From: Streptomyces sp. Q6
Lineage (GTDB): Bacteria > Actinomycetota > Actinomycetes > Streptomycetales > Streptomycetaceae
Reading direction: 5' to 3'
DNA: 64,000 nucleotides
Assembly (NCBI RefSeq): GCF_036967205.1
Contig: NZ_CP146022.1
Span: 2,852,001 to 2,916,000 of the forward strand
The translations under genes and the position numbers were made by a program. The stretch's first letter is position 1. Each line of letters starts with the position of its first letter. A model generated the notes under the pieces. The model saw only the letters and a list, made by a program, of their open reading frames with translations. It was not told the DNA's origin and ran no database searches. Of this stretch, positions 53,757-62,854 are shown piece after piece.

Positions 53757-55274
53757 CTAACCCGCCCCGAGACCCGCCTCAGCCGCCCGAGCCCATACCT
53801 CGGGCAGCTCGCGCTCCCGGTCGGTCGCGGCGGCCTGCTCCTGGCCGTACAGCAGGCCCCAGGTGAAGGCGGTCTCGCCGGCCGCGTGCGCCTGGATCGC
53901 GAGGTTCCGCAGCGCCTCGCGCGCGACGACGGAGTCCTGGTGGTCGCCGAGCACGCTCTGGACGGCCTTCATCCGCTTGGCGAACTTCTTGGCCTGCTTG
54001 CCGAGCGCGGGAACGGCCGCCTCTCCGGCGTAGCGGGCGCGCTTGGCGGCCTTGCGGGCCTCGTGCAGGGCGAGGTCGCGGTCGGTCCCGGGCTCCAGGG
54101 CGAGAGCGTGCTCGACGCGGGCGGCGAGGCGGGCGTGGTCCTTGAGGGCGGCCTTGGTGAGGACTCCGACGGCGGGGCGGTCCGCGGCGGGGCCCAGCGG
54201 CGGCCGGTCGAGCAGGGCGTCCAGGCCGTCGAGGAGTGCCAGGTAGCGCTTGCTGTCGAGTACGGCGACGGTGTGGCGGCGTGAGCCCTGGCGCCGGGCG
54301 ACCGCCCAGATCCGCAGCCGGCCGCGGACCGGGCCGAGGAGCAGGGTGCGCGGGACCGCGTCGATCCGGCCGGTGAGCCGCTCGGTGAGCACTTCGCGGT
54401 CGCGGTCGACGCCGAGCTCCGCCCCGAGCCACTTCAGCTCCTCGCCGAGCGCGGCGGTGACGTCCGGGTCGATGACCTTCTTGTACGTCTTGAACGCGCT
54501 GCGGATCCTGCGGGTGGCGACCCGCATCTGGTGGACGGCGTCGGGCAGGTCGCGGCGGACGGCGGGGTCGAGTTCGACGAGGGCGTCGCGCTGGGCCCGC
54601 AGATGGGCGAGGACGTGGTCGCCCGCGGTGGTGGGCTCGGTGGCCGCGGGAGCCGGCTCGCCGGTGCGTGCCCCGGTCTCCGCCAGGGCGCGGGCCAGTT
54701 TCGAGGCGGAGCCCGAGCGTTCGACACCGGCCTTGCGCAGTCGCTTCTCCACCTTGTCGAGGAAGGCCGGGTCGCCGTCGTCGGCGAGTTCGACCTCGAT
54801 CTCGGACCACTCGGCGGAGCGCTCGCCGTCGGCCCGCTCGGCGCGGACGGCGTCGACGCTCACCTCGGCGAGCAGGGAGCCGTCCGCGGCGCTCAGGTGG
54901 GTGACCTGACGGGAGGACAGCAGTCGGACGACGGGGCCGAGCTCGTCGCCGCGGACCCGGGAGCGGACGAGTCCGGCGAGCGCGCGGGGCAGGTCGTCGG
55001 AGAGCGGGGCGCGCACCTCGTCGCGGGCGTCCGCGCTGACCGCGACGGGCAGTTTCAGGTGCCAGCCGGCGTCGTCCCCGCCGGTGCGGCGGCGCAGCGT
55101 GATCCGGTCGGCGGCGAGCCGCTGGTCCTCGGTGTCGTAGTACACGGCGTCGAGCTCGACGACGCCCTTGTCGATGACGGCCGCGACGCCCGGGACCTTG
55201 CGCAGGTCGGGCAGCCGGAAGTGCTCGGCCGGGGCGTCGTACTTCCGCTCGATCTCGCGCTTGGTCTCCGCCAT
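53757..55274 (-). CDS. CYTH and CHAD domain-containing protein
   Basis: 505 aa. An N-terminal CYTH triphosphate-tunnel domain (ExExK as EIERKYDAP at the start, DAVYYDTEDQRLAADRITLR, WHLKLPV) covers residues 4-195. A C-terminal CHAD helical domain with paired His/Arg/Lys motifs (AVHQMRVATRRIRSAFKTYK, ALHEARKAAKRARYAGEAAV) covers 210-490. CYTH enzymes hydrolyse triphosphates or polyphosphate and CHAD domains bind polyphosphate, so a polyphosphate role is likely (family knowledge). About 40 nt upstream of the radical-SAM gene. Confidence 0.94.
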   Translation of the reverse strand: MAETKREIERKYDAPAEHFRLPDLRKVPGVAAVIDKGVVELDAVYYDTEDQRLAADRITLRRRTGGDDAGWHLKLPVAVSADARDEVRAPLSDDLPRALAGLVRSRVRGDELGPVVRLLSSRQVTHLSAADGSLLAEVSVDAVRAERADGERSAEWSEIEVELADDGDPAFLDKVEKRLRKAGVERSGSASKLARALAETGARTGEPAPAATEPTTAGDHVLAHLRAQRDALVELDPAVRRDLPDAVHQMRVATRRIRSAFKTYKKVIDPDVTAALGEELKWLGAELGVDRDREVLTERLTGRIDAVPRTLLLGPVRGRLRIWAVARRQGSRRHTVAVLDSKRYLALLDGLDALLDRPPLGPAADRPAVGVLTKAALKDHARLAARVEHALALEPGTDRDLALHEARKAAKRARYAGEAAVPALGKQAKKFAKRMKAVQSVLGDHQDSVVAREALRNLAIQAHAAGETAFTWGLLYGQEQAAATDRERELPEVWARAAEAGLGAG

Positions 55275-55290
55275 GACTTGAATCTAGACG

Positions 55291-55324
55291 GGAACCCCGC
55301 GCCCCGTAAGGGGCCCGGGGTTCC
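55291..55324 (-). terminator. Hairpin after rodA
   Basis: GGAACCCC/GGGGTTCC (55291-55298 with 55317-55324) with an inner CCCC/GGGG helix around GTAA, between rodA and the CYTH-CHAD gene. Confidence 0.6.
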
Positions 55325-55362
55325 GCGCGACCAGCCACGACGGCGTCGGACCGCCGGGGGGG

Positions 55363-56565
55363 CTACGCCGACATGGGCCGCTGCACCCTGATCGACTGCA
55401 GCAGACCCACCGCCACCCACACCGCGAACATCGACGAGCCTCCGTACGAGACGAACGGCAGGGGCAGGCCCGCGACCGGCATGATGCCGAGCGTCATGCC
55501 GATGTTCTCGAACGCCTGGAACGCGAACCAGGCGATGATGCCGGCGGCCACGATCGTGCCGTACAGCTCCGTCGTCTCGCGGGCGATCCGGCACGCGCGC
55601 CACAGCAGGACGCCGAGCAGCAGCACGATCGCGCCCGCGCCCACGAAGCCCAGTTCCTCACCGGCGACCGTGAAGACGAAGTCCGTCTGCTGCTCGGGCA
55701 CGAACTGCCCGGTGGTCTGCGAGCCGTGGAAGAGTCCGGCTCCGGACAGGCCGCCCGAGCCGATCGCGATGCGTGCCTGGTTGGTGTTGTAGCCGACGCC
55801 GGCCGGGTCGAGCGCCGGGTTGGCGAACGCCGCGAACCGTGCGATCTGGTAATCGTCGAGGACGCCGAGCTGCCAGACGGCGACCGCGCCGGCCGCGCCG
55901 ACGCCGATGAGTCCGAGGACCCAGCGGTTGGAGGCGCCGGAGGCGAGCAGCACGCCGAGCACGATCATCACCATGACCATGACGGACCCGAGGTCCGGCA
56001 TCAGCATGACGACCATCATCGGGACGGCGGCGAGGCCGAGGGCCTGCACCACGGTGCGGTGGTCCGGGTACTCCCGGTCGCCCGCGTCGACCCGCGCCGC
56101 CAGCAGCATCGCCATGCCCAGAATGATCGTGATCTTCACGAACTCGGAGGGCTGGAGGGAGAACCCGCCGCCGACGATGATCCAGGCGTGCGCGCCGTTC
56201 ACGGTGGCGCCGAGGGGCGTCAGGACGAGCAGCACGAGGAAGACCGAGAGCCCGTACAGGATCGGGACGGCGGTCCTGAGCGTGCGGTGCCCGAGCCAGA
56301 TCGTGCCGACCATCAGCGCGAACCCGATGCCGGTGTTCAGCAGGTGCCGGAAGAGGAAGTAGTACGGGTCGCCCTGGTTCAGCTCGGTGCGGTTGCGGGT
56401 CGCCGAGTACACCAGCGCCGCGCCGATCATCGACAGCGCGACGGCCGACAGCAGGATCGGCCAGTCGAGCCTGCGCACGACCGAGTCGCGGGCCAGGAGC
56501 CGCGACATGGTGGAGCGCTGCTGCGGCCCGTAGCCGGAGACGGAGAAGCCATTGGTGCCGGCCAC
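55363..56565 (-). CDS. rodA: RodA/FtsW/SpoVE SEDS peptidoglycan polymerase
   Basis: 400 aa, about ten transmembrane helices. SEDS motifs include GFSLQPSEFVKI, a conserved Asp in MLMPDLGSVMVM, and the C-terminal LPFVSYGGSSMFAVWV. It polymerises lipid II with its cognate PBP2 (mrdA), 3 nt upstream. In S. coelicolor the equivalent (sfr) belongs to the Mre spore-wall complex (family knowledge). Start ATG 56565. Confidence 0.95.
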   Translation of the reverse strand: MAGTNGFSVSGYGPQQRSTMSRLLARDSVVRRLDWPILLSAVALSMIGAALVYSATRNRTELNQGDPYYFLFRHLLNTGIGFALMVGTIWLGHRTLRTAVPILYGLSVFLVLLVLTPLGATVNGAHAWIIVGGGFSLQPSEFVKITIILGMAMLLAARVDAGDREYPDHRTVVQALGLAAVPMMVVMLMPDLGSVMVMVMIVLGVLLASGASNRWVLGLIGVGAAGAVAVWQLGVLDDYQIARFAAFANPALDPAGVGYNTNQARIAIGSGGLSGAGLFHGSQTTGQFVPEQQTDFVFTVAGEELGFVGAGAIVLLLGVLLWRACRIARETTELYGTIVAAGIIAWFAFQAFENIGMTLGIMPVAGLPLPFVSYGGSSMFAVWVAVGLLQSIRVQRPMSA

Positions 56566-56568
56566 GGT

Positions 56569-58749
56569 TCAGTCCCTCCTGCTGTACGTCGAGGTGGGCA
56601 GCCCGGCCGCCAGCTGCTGCTGGGCCGGCGGCTCTTCCTTGTTCGGCTCGTACGGCTTGATCTTCGGGGAGTCGATCGAGCCGTCGGACTCGATCTTCGG
56701 CAGGGACTTCTGCGGCTCGGGGAGCAGGGCCTTCTTCAGGTCCTGGTTGCCGCTGGCGTCGAGGCCGTAGATCGCGTCGTAGATCTTGCGGACGGCGGGG
56801 CCGGAGGCGCCGGAGCCCGTACCGCCCTGGGAGATCGTCATCACGATCGAGTAGTCCTTGGTGTACGTCGCGAACCACGACGTCGTCTGCTTGCCGTAGA
56901 CCTCGGCCGTACCGGTCTTGGCGTGCATCGGGATCTTGTCCTGGGGCCAGCCGCCGAAGCGCCAGGCCGCCGTTCCGCGGGTCGCCACTCCCGCCAGTGC
57001 TCCGTCTATCTCGTCGCGCGTCTTGGCGGTCATCGGGAGCTTGCCGTTGACCTTCGGCTTGATCTCCTGGACCCGCTGTCCGTCGGCGCTGACGATGGCC
57101 TTGCCGACCTCGGGGGCGTGCAGGGTGCCGCCGTTGGAGATCGCGGCGTAGATGGACGCCATCTGGATGGGGGTGACGAGGGTGTCGCCCTGGCCGATGG
57201 AGTAGTTGACCGCGTCACCGGCGCGCATGAGATTGCCTTCCAGGCAGTTCTCGTAGCTGAGCCGCTGGACGTAGTCGCCGTCCTTCTTGCCGGCCTTGCA
57301 CCAGGCGTCCTTGTTGGCCTTCCAGAACCGCTGCTTCCACTGGCGGTCGGGGATCCGGCCGGTGACCTCGTTGGGCAGGTCGATGCCGGTCTCCTTGCCG
57401 AGGCCGAACTGCTTGGCGGTCTTGTAGAACCAGTCCTGGGTGTCCTTGTTGCCCTTGAGCCCGCCGTCCTTCTTCCACTCCTCGTGGGCGAGGCGGTAGA
57501 AGACGGTGTCGCAGGAGACCTCCAGGGCGCGGCCCAGCGAGATCGGCCCGTACCCCTTGGACTCGAAGTTCTTGAAGACCTGGCTGCCGATGGAGTACGA
57601 GCTGGAGCAGTCGTAGTTCCCGTCGAACGCGTATCCGGCGTTGACCGCGGCGGTCGTCGGGACGACCTTGAAGATCGAGCCGGGGGCCGCCTGGCCCTGG
57701 ATCGCGCGGTTGAGCAGCGGGTAGTTGGACTTCTTGCCGGTGAGCTGTGCGTAGTCCTTGCCGGAGATGCCGCCGACCCAGGCGTTCGGGTCGTACGAGG
57801 GGTTGGACGCCATGGCGACGACGCGGCCGGTCTTGGCCTCCATCACGACGACGGCGCCGGAGTCGGCCTTGTAGTTCTCGCCGGTGTTCTTGTCGAACTC
57901 GTGGCGGGCGGCCTTCATCGCCTCGTTCAGCTCGTACTCGGCGACGGACTGGACGCGTGCGTCTATCGACGTGACGACGTTCGCTCCCGGTTCGGCCTTG
58001 TCGCTGTTGGCGCGGCCGATGACACGGCCGAGGTTGTCGACCTCGTAGCGGGTGACGCCCGCCTTGCCGCGCAGCTCCTTGTCGTAGGTGCGCTCGAGTC
58101 CGCTGCGGCCGACCTGGTCGGAGCGCAGGTACGGGGAGTCGCTGTCCTTGGCCTTCTCGATCTCGGCGTCGGTGACCGGGGAGAGGTAGCCGAGGACCTG
58201 CGCGGTGTTGGAGCCGCCGGGGCCCGCGTAGCGGCGTACGGCGGTGGGTTCGGCGGTGATGCCGGGGAAGTCCTCGCCGCGCTCGCGGATCTGAAGGGCC
58301 TGCTTGGGCGTCGCCTCGTCGGTGATCGGGATGGGCTGGTACGGCGATCCGTTCCAGCAGGGCTGCGGCGTCTTGGCGTCGCACAGCCGGACCTTCTCCT
58401 CGACCTCCTTGGGCTTGAGGCCGAGGACGCCCGCGAGCTTGGTGAGGACGGACTTGCCGTCGTCGTCCATCTTCATCAGGTCGGTGCGCGAGGCGGAGAC
58501 GACGAGGCGGGTCTCGTTGTCGGCGATGGGCACGCCGCGGGCGTCGAGGATCGAGCCGCGCACGGCGGGCGTGACGACCTGCTGCACGTGGTTGCCGGAG
58601 GCCTCCTTGGCGTACTCGTCGCCGTTGCGGATCTGGAGGTACCAGAGGCGGCCGCCGAGCGTGAGCAGCAGGGAGAGGACGAGGATCTGGAGGACGATGA
58701 GCCGGATCTGGACGCGGGGTGTCCGTCCCGTCTCAGGGATGTTGGTCAT
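56569..58749 (-). CDS. mrdA: Penicillin-binding protein 2 (class B transpeptidase)
   Basis: 726 aa. One N-terminal transmembrane helix (RLIVLQILVLSLLLTLGGRL, 16-35) is followed by a PBP dimerisation region and a transpeptidase domain. The active Ser is in APGSIFKVVPT (SxxK, about 356), then the SxN region near SYENC, and HAKTGTAEV (KTG, about 609). Cross-linking partner of RodA. The C-terminal tail is Pro/Lys-rich. Coupled to rodA by a 3-nt gap. Confidence 0.95.
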   Translation of the reverse strand: MTNIPETGRTPRVQIRLIVLQILVLSLLLTLGGRLWYLQIRNGDEYAKEASGNHVQQVVTPAVRGSILDARGVPIADNETRLVVSASRTDLMKMDDDGKSVLTKLAGVLGLKPKEVEEKVRLCDAKTPQPCWNGSPYQPIPITDEATPKQALQIRERGEDFPGITAEPTAVRRYAGPGGSNTAQVLGYLSPVTDAEIEKAKDSDSPYLRSDQVGRSGLERTYDKELRGKAGVTRYEVDNLGRVIGRANSDKAEPGANVVTSIDARVQSVAEYELNEAMKAARHEFDKNTGENYKADSGAVVVMEAKTGRVVAMASNPSYDPNAWVGGISGKDYAQLTGKKSNYPLLNRAIQGQAAPGSIFKVVPTTAAVNAGYAFDGNYDCSSSYSIGSQVFKNFESKGYGPISLGRALEVSCDTVFYRLAHEEWKKDGGLKGNKDTQDWFYKTAKQFGLGKETGIDLPNEVTGRIPDRQWKQRFWKANKDAWCKAGKKDGDYVQRLSYENCLEGNLMRAGDAVNYSIGQGDTLVTPIQMASIYAAISNGGTLHAPEVGKAIVSADGQRVQEIKPKVNGKLPMTAKTRDEIDGALAGVATRGTAAWRFGGWPQDKIPMHAKTGTAEVYGKQTTSWFATYTKDYSIVMTISQGGTGSGASGPAVRKIYDAIYGLDASGNQDLKKALLPEPQKSLPKIESDGSIDSPKIKPYEPNKEEPPAQQQLAAGLPTSTYSRRD

Positions 58750-58891
58750 GGGCGAAGCCCATTCTTCGAAAGGGCGGTGGTGGGCGACGGGCGGGCGTTG
58801 GTCACGGTGGCGTGCTCCCCCTCTCAGTACGTGGACGCGTGGGCGTACGGGTACACGTACACGCTGAAGCTGTGCGTCAACTGCCGTGCCG

Positions 58892-59563
58892 TCACAGTCG
58901 CTTGACCCCCTTGATGCGTCCGGCGCGGGCGGAGCGCGCCTTGACGGCCTTCATGCGCAGACCGCCGCGCTGGCTGCCGATGCGCAGCCCGGTGCCCGAG
59001 GAGAGCCAGCCGGAGGAGACGTCGGCGGCCTTGCCGGAGCCGCCGGTCTCGCCCAGCGGATCGTTCTCGGCGCGTCTGGCGAGGGCCATCACGCCGGGTA
59101 CGACGAACGGCGCGAGCAGCAGGTCGTAGAGCGCGGCGGTGAACAGCAGGCTGCCGAGGCCGACGTGGCGGGCGGCGGTGTCGCCGACGAGCGCGCCGAC
59201 GCCCGCGTACAGCAGGGTCGTGCCGACGGCGGCGCCGACGACCACGAGCATCGGTCCGGCGGCCGAGCGCAGCTGGCCGTTGTCGGGCTTGGCGAGGCCC
59301 GCGAGGTAGCCGATGACGCAGAGCACGAGGGCGTAGCGGCCGGCGGCGTGGTCGGCGGGCGGGGCGAGGTCGGCGAGGAGTCCCGCGCCGAAGCCGATGA
59401 GGGCGCCGCCCACGTGTCCGTACACGAGGGCCAGACCGAGGACGGTCAGCAGCAGCAGGTCCGGTACGGCGCCGGGGAGTTGGAGCCTCGCGAGGACGCA
59501 CACCTGGATGACCAGGGCGACGACGACGAGGGTGGTGGAGAGCAGCATCCGGTTGAAGCGCAT
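58892..59563 (-). CDS. mreD: Rod shape-determining protein MreD
   Basis: 223 aa. About five transmembrane helices (ATG at 59563, MRFNRMLLSTTLVVVALVIQ; VPDLLLLTVLGLALVYGHVG; LGSLLFTAALYDLLLAPFVV), then a basic cytoplasmic tail ending MKAVKARSARAGRIKGVKRL. Membrane component of the elongasome/spore-wall complex. 18 nt after mreC. Confidence 0.92.
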   Translation of the reverse strand: MRFNRMLLSTTLVVVALVIQVCVLARLQLPGAVPDLLLLTVLGLALVYGHVGGALIGFGAGLLADLAPPADHAAGRYALVLCVIGYLAGLAKPDNGQLRSAAGPMLVVVGAAVGTTLLYAGVGALVGDTAARHVGLGSLLFTAALYDLLLAPFVVPGVMALARRAENDPLGETGGSGKAADVSSGWLSSGTGLRIGSQRGGLRMKAVKARSARAGRIKGVKRL

Positions 59564-59581
59564 GGTTCTTGCTCCTCCTGA

Positions 59582-60556
59582 CTACTGCTCGTAGCCGTTG
59601 TCGGCGGCGTTGCCCGCGGGCGCGGACGGGGTGACGGTGACCGTCACGGTGGGGGCCGGCTTGGGCTTGGCGGGTTTGGCCGGCAGGACCTCGTCGCGCG
59701 GGTCGCTGCGCGGGGCCTGGACGACGATGCCGACGATGTCGAGCTTGGTGAACCCGACGTACGGCTGGACGTAGACGGTACGGGTCAGGTCGCCGCCGGA
59801 CGGGTCGACGCGGACGACCTTGCCGACCGGGACGCCGGGTACGAACGGCTTGTCGGCCTGCGAGCCGAACGTGACGAGCCGGTCGCCCTTCTTGACCTTC
59901 GCCTTGCCGTTGAGCAGCTGGACGCGGAGCGGGCGGTCGCCCTGCCCGGAGGCGAAGCCGAGTTCGTCGGTCTTCTCCATGCGGGTGCCGACGGTGAAGT
60001 CGGGGTCGTTGGCGAGCAGCACGGTGGCGGTGTCGGGGCCGACCGTGGTGACGCGGCCGACGAGTCCGTCGCCGTTCAGGACGGTCATGTCGCGCTTGAC
60101 GCCGTCGTCGGCGCCCGCGTCGATGGTCACGGTCCAGGAGAAGCCCTGTGCGGACCCTATGGCGATGACCTGGGCCCCCTTGATGCCGTACTGTCCCGCG
60201 CCCGCCGTCTTCAGCATGGTGTCGAGCTGGCGGATCTTGCTGCGGTTGCGGTCGTCGCTGCCGAGCTTGGCCTTCAAGGCGGCGTTCTCGCGCTCCAGTT
60301 GGCCGATGCGGTCGTGCCGCTTGCCGGAGTCGCGGACGGCGCTTATGGCGTTGCCGATGGGGTCCACCGCGCCGGAGACGCCGTTCTCCACCGGGCCGAA
60401 GACCGTGGCGGCGGCCTGTCGGGCACCGTCGACCGGCGAGTCCTCGCCGCCGCGGATGTCCACCGTGATCAGTGCGAACGCGATGGCGATCAGCAGCACC
60501 AGGAGCAGCCGGCTCTCTCGTGTGTCCCTCACGTGCGGCGGCCGTGCCTTCCTCAT
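59582..60556 (-). CDS. mreC: Rod shape-determining protein MreC
   Basis: 324 aa. N-terminal cytoplasmic RKARPPHVRDTRESR, one transmembrane helix (LLLVLLIAIAFALITV), coiled coil (RIGQLERENAALKAKLG) and the MreC beta-sandwich domain (VIAIGSAQGFSWTVTIDAGA, DDGVKRDMTVLNGDGLVGRV, NDPDFTVGTRMEKTDELGFA). The C-terminal tail is Pro/Lys/Thr-rich. ATG 60556 is used; an upstream in-frame start would run into the mreB-mreC hairpin. Confidence 0.95.
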   Translation of the reverse strand: MRKARPPHVRDTRESRLLLVLLIAIAFALITVDIRGGEDSPVDGARQAAATVFGPVENGVSGAVDPIGNAISAVRDSGKRHDRIGQLERENAALKAKLGSDDRNRSKIRQLDTMLKTAGAGQYGIKGAQVIAIGSAQGFSWTVTIDAGADDGVKRDMTVLNGDGLVGRVTTVGPDTATVLLANDPDFTVGTRMEKTDELGFASGQGDRPLRVQLLNGKAKVKKGDRLVTFGSQADKPFVPGVPVGKVVRVDPSGGDLTRTVYVQPYVGFTKLDIVGIVVQAPRSDPRDEVLPAKPAKPKPAPTVTVTVTPSAPAGNAADNGYEQ

Positions 60557-60598
60557 CGAAATCTGGGGAACTGTTATGCCTTGCCTATATATCAACGA

Positions 60599-60634
60599 TC
60601 CGCCGTACGAAGTGGCAGGCACTCGTACGGCGGA
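60599..60634 (-). terminator. Inverted repeat between mreB and mreC (attenuating hairpin)
   Basis: 12-bp perfect stem TCCGCCGTACGA/TCGTACGGCGGA (60599-60610 with 60623-60634), 12-nt loop, 27 nt after the mreB stop. It may lower expression of mreCD relative to mreB. Confidence 0.6.
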
Positions 60635-60661
60635 CCGCCTATTCGGGTGTCCCCGTCCAGC

Positions 60662-61693
60662 TCATCTGCGCGGCGACGCGTCCAGCACCTGCTGGAGGGC
60701 CTCGAACTCCTCGACGCACTTGCCGGAGCCGAGCGCCACGGAGTCCAGCGGGTCCTCGGCGATGTGGATCGGCATGCCGGTCTCGCGGCGCAGCCGCTCG
60801 TCGAGGCCACGCAGCAGAGCGCCGCCACCCGTGAGAACGATGCCGCGGTCCATCACGTCACCCGACAGCTCGGGCGGGCACTTGTCGAGGGTCGTCTTGA
60901 CCGCGTCCACGATCGCGTTGACCGGCTCCTCGATGGCCTTGCGCACCTCGGCGGCCGAGATGACGACGGTCTTGGGGAGTCCGGACACGAGGTCGCGGCC
61001 GCGGATCTCGGTGTGCTCGTCGGCGTCCATGTCGTACGCGGAGCCGATCGTGATCTTGATCTGCTCGGCCGTCCGCTCGCCGAGGAGGAGCGAGTACTCC
61101 TTCTTGATGTGCTGGATGATCGCGTTGTCCAGCTCGTCGCCGGCGACACGGATGGACTGTGCCGTGACGATTCCGCCGAGGGAGATGACGGCGACCTCGG
61201 TGGTGCCGCCGCCGATGTCCACCACCATGTTGCCCGTGGCCTCGTGGACGGGGAGGCCGGAGCCGATGGCCGCGGCCATGGGCTCCTCGATGATGTGCAC
61301 CTGGCGGGCACCGGCCTGCGAAGAGGCCTCGATGACCGCGCGGCGCTCGACGCCGGTGATGCCGGAGGGCACGCAGACCACGACTCGGGGCCGGGCGAGG
61401 TAGCGCCGCTTGTGGATCTTCAGGATGAAGTAGCGGAGCATGCGCTCGGTGATCTCGAAGTCGGCGATCACACCGTCCTTGAGCGGACGGACCGCCACGA
61501 TGTTGCCAGGGGTGCGCCCGATCATTTTCTTGGCTTCGGCGCCCACCGCGAGGATGCCACCGGTGTTGGTGTTGATCGCGACCACGGACGGCTCGTTGAG
61601 TACGATCCCGCGACCCCTGACGTACACCAGCGTGTTGGCGGTCCCGAGGTCGACAGCCATGTCACGGCCGATGAACGACATTGAGTTCCCCAT
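60662..61693 (-). CDS. mreB: Actin-like cell-shape protein MreB
   Basis: 343 aa. Actin-ATPase motifs: phosphate-1 [16 protein letters not shown], connect-1 [12 protein letters not shown], phosphate-2 [14 protein letters not shown] and adenosine [16 protein letters not shown]. In Streptomyces MreB acts mainly in spore-wall synthesis rather than elongation (published for S. coelicolor). ATG 61693 ([17 protein letters not shown]) is the family start; the frame is open 29 codons further upstream. First gene of mreBCD-mrdA-rodA. Confidence 0.97.
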   Translation of the reverse strand: MGNSMSFIGRDMAVDLGTANTLVYVRGRGIVLNEPSVVAINTNTGGILAVGAEAKKMIGRTPGNIVAVRPLKDGVIADFEITERMLRYFILKIHKRRYLARPRVVVCVPSGITGVERRAVIEASSQAGARQVHIIEEPMAAAIGSGLPVHEATGNMVVDIGGGTTEVAVISLGGIVTAQSIRVAGDELDNAIIQHIKKEYSLLLGERTAEQIKITIGSAYDMDADEHTEIRGRDLVSGLPKTVVISAAEVRKAIEEPVNAIVDAVKTTLDKCPPELSGDVMDRGIVLTGGGALLRGLDERLRRETGMPIHIAEDPLDSVALGSGKCVEEFEALQQVLDASPRR

Positions 61694-62006
61694 CAGGATT
61701 CGTCTGGCCTTCCCAAGTGGAGCTTTTGATTGCTTATCAGGTAGGCGAGAGGTGGACGCGTGTGGCGTGGAGGCTTCCATCGTAGTCTCGCCTGCACAGT
61801 CACGGCGCGAGGGTCTTCGCCATTGTCAGCAGATGAATCCCCGCCCCGCTAATGGGGACGTGCCGACGGGGGGTCGCGTTCCCCCAATCGGGGCGCATAT
61901 GCCAAAGAGCGGCCCGAAATTATCGGACCGCTCCAGGTCAGTGGCGCTCCGTGACTGACATGACGTCAGAAATCGAATTCCGCCGGTCTCACAGAGCGGA
62001 CAGGTG
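61694..62006. other. mreB upstream region and ndk 3' region
   Basis: 313 bp without a gene. It holds the presumed mreB promoter/leader (no clear boxes), then the ndk terminator hairpin at 61907-61933. Locally more AT-rich around 61715-61735. No RNA gene recognised. Confidence 0.6.
61907..61933 (-). terminator. ndk terminator hairpin
   Basis: 11-bp stem with one mismatch (61907-61917 with 61923-61933), loop AATTA, about 75 nt after the ndk stop. Confidence 0.65.
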
Positions 62007-62420
62007 TTACGCGAGACCGGGGAAGAAGATCTTCAGCTCGCGCTCGGCGGACTCCTCGGAGTCCGAGGCGTGGATCAGGTTCTCGCGGACGATGACGCCG
62101 AAGTCGCCACGGATGGAGCCCGGGGCCGCGGCGATCGGGTCGGTCGGACCCGCCAGCTGGCGGACGCCCTCGATGACGCGCTCACCCTCCACGACCAGGG
62201 CGACGACCGGACCGGACGACATGAAGGCGACCAGCGGCTCGTAGAACGGCTTGCCCTGGTGCTCGCCGTAGTGCTGCTCCAGCGTCTCCTGGCTCAGGCT
62301 GCGCAGTTCGAGCGCGCTGATCGTCCAGCCGGCCTTGCGCTCGATACGGCCGATGATCTCGCCGATCAGGCCACGGCGGACCGCGTCGGGCTTGAGCAGG
62401 ACGAGCGTGCGCTGGGTCAT
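62007..62420 (-). CDS. ndk: Nucleoside diphosphate kinase
   Basis: 137 aa, full length. It transfers the gamma-phosphate among NTPs through phospho-His H117 ([17 protein letters not shown]). Other family blocks are [40 protein letters not shown] and [18 protein letters not shown]. Downstream of folC and the DUF4233 gene on the same strand. Confidence 0.98.
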   Translation of the reverse strand: MTQRTLVLLKPDAVRRGLIGEIIGRIERKAGWTISALELRSLSQETLEQHYGEHQGKPFYEPLVAFMSSGPVVALVVEGERVIEGVRQLAGPTDPIAAAPGSIRGDFGVIVRENLIHASDSEESAERELKIFFPGLA

Positions 62421-62512
62421 GTTGGCTGGACTCCTTGTACGGCCTGGATGTGCGGTGAGGCCCGAGATTACAGGGAGTCATGGCACGCCCGGCACCGGGG
62501 TTTCCCCGAGCC

Positions 62513-62848
62513 CTAGGCCGCCTGCTCCGCCCAGCGGGCCTTCGCCTCGTCGATCTTGCGGCCGAAGTGGATCGACGCCCACCACAGGCCCGCGAAGCAC
62601 GCGCCGAGGAAGAACATCATCGGAACGACGAAACCGCTGAGGATCAGGGCGATCTGGAGCGCCCAGCCCAGCTGGACGCCGCCGGGGCGGGTCACCATGC
62701 CGCACAGCAGCACGCTGAGGAACATCGCGACGCCGCACACCGTCCACACCACACCGGACGACAGATCGGGGTCCTTCATCGCCACCAGCCCGGCGAAGCC
62801 GATGATGAAGAACTCACCGATCAGGGTCGAGGAACACAACGTACGCAC
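62513..62848 (-). CDS. DUF4233 domain-containing membrane protein
   Basis: 111 aa, three to four transmembrane helices (IGEFFIIGFAGLVAM, VVWTVCGVAMFLSVLLCGMV, LGWALQIALILSGFVVPMMF), with a conserved C terminus GLWWASIHFGRKIDEAKARW. This short actinobacterial family is routinely encoded right after folC, as here (6-nt gap), implying co-translation; its function is unknown. Start GTG 62848. Confidence 0.9.
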   Translation of the reverse strand: MRTLCSSTLIGEFFIIGFAGLVAMKDPDLSSGVVWTVCGVAMFLSVLLCGMVTRPGGVQLGWALQIALILSGFVVPMMFFLGACFAGLWWASIHFGRKIDEAKARWAEQAA

Positions 62849-62854
62849 AGCGGA

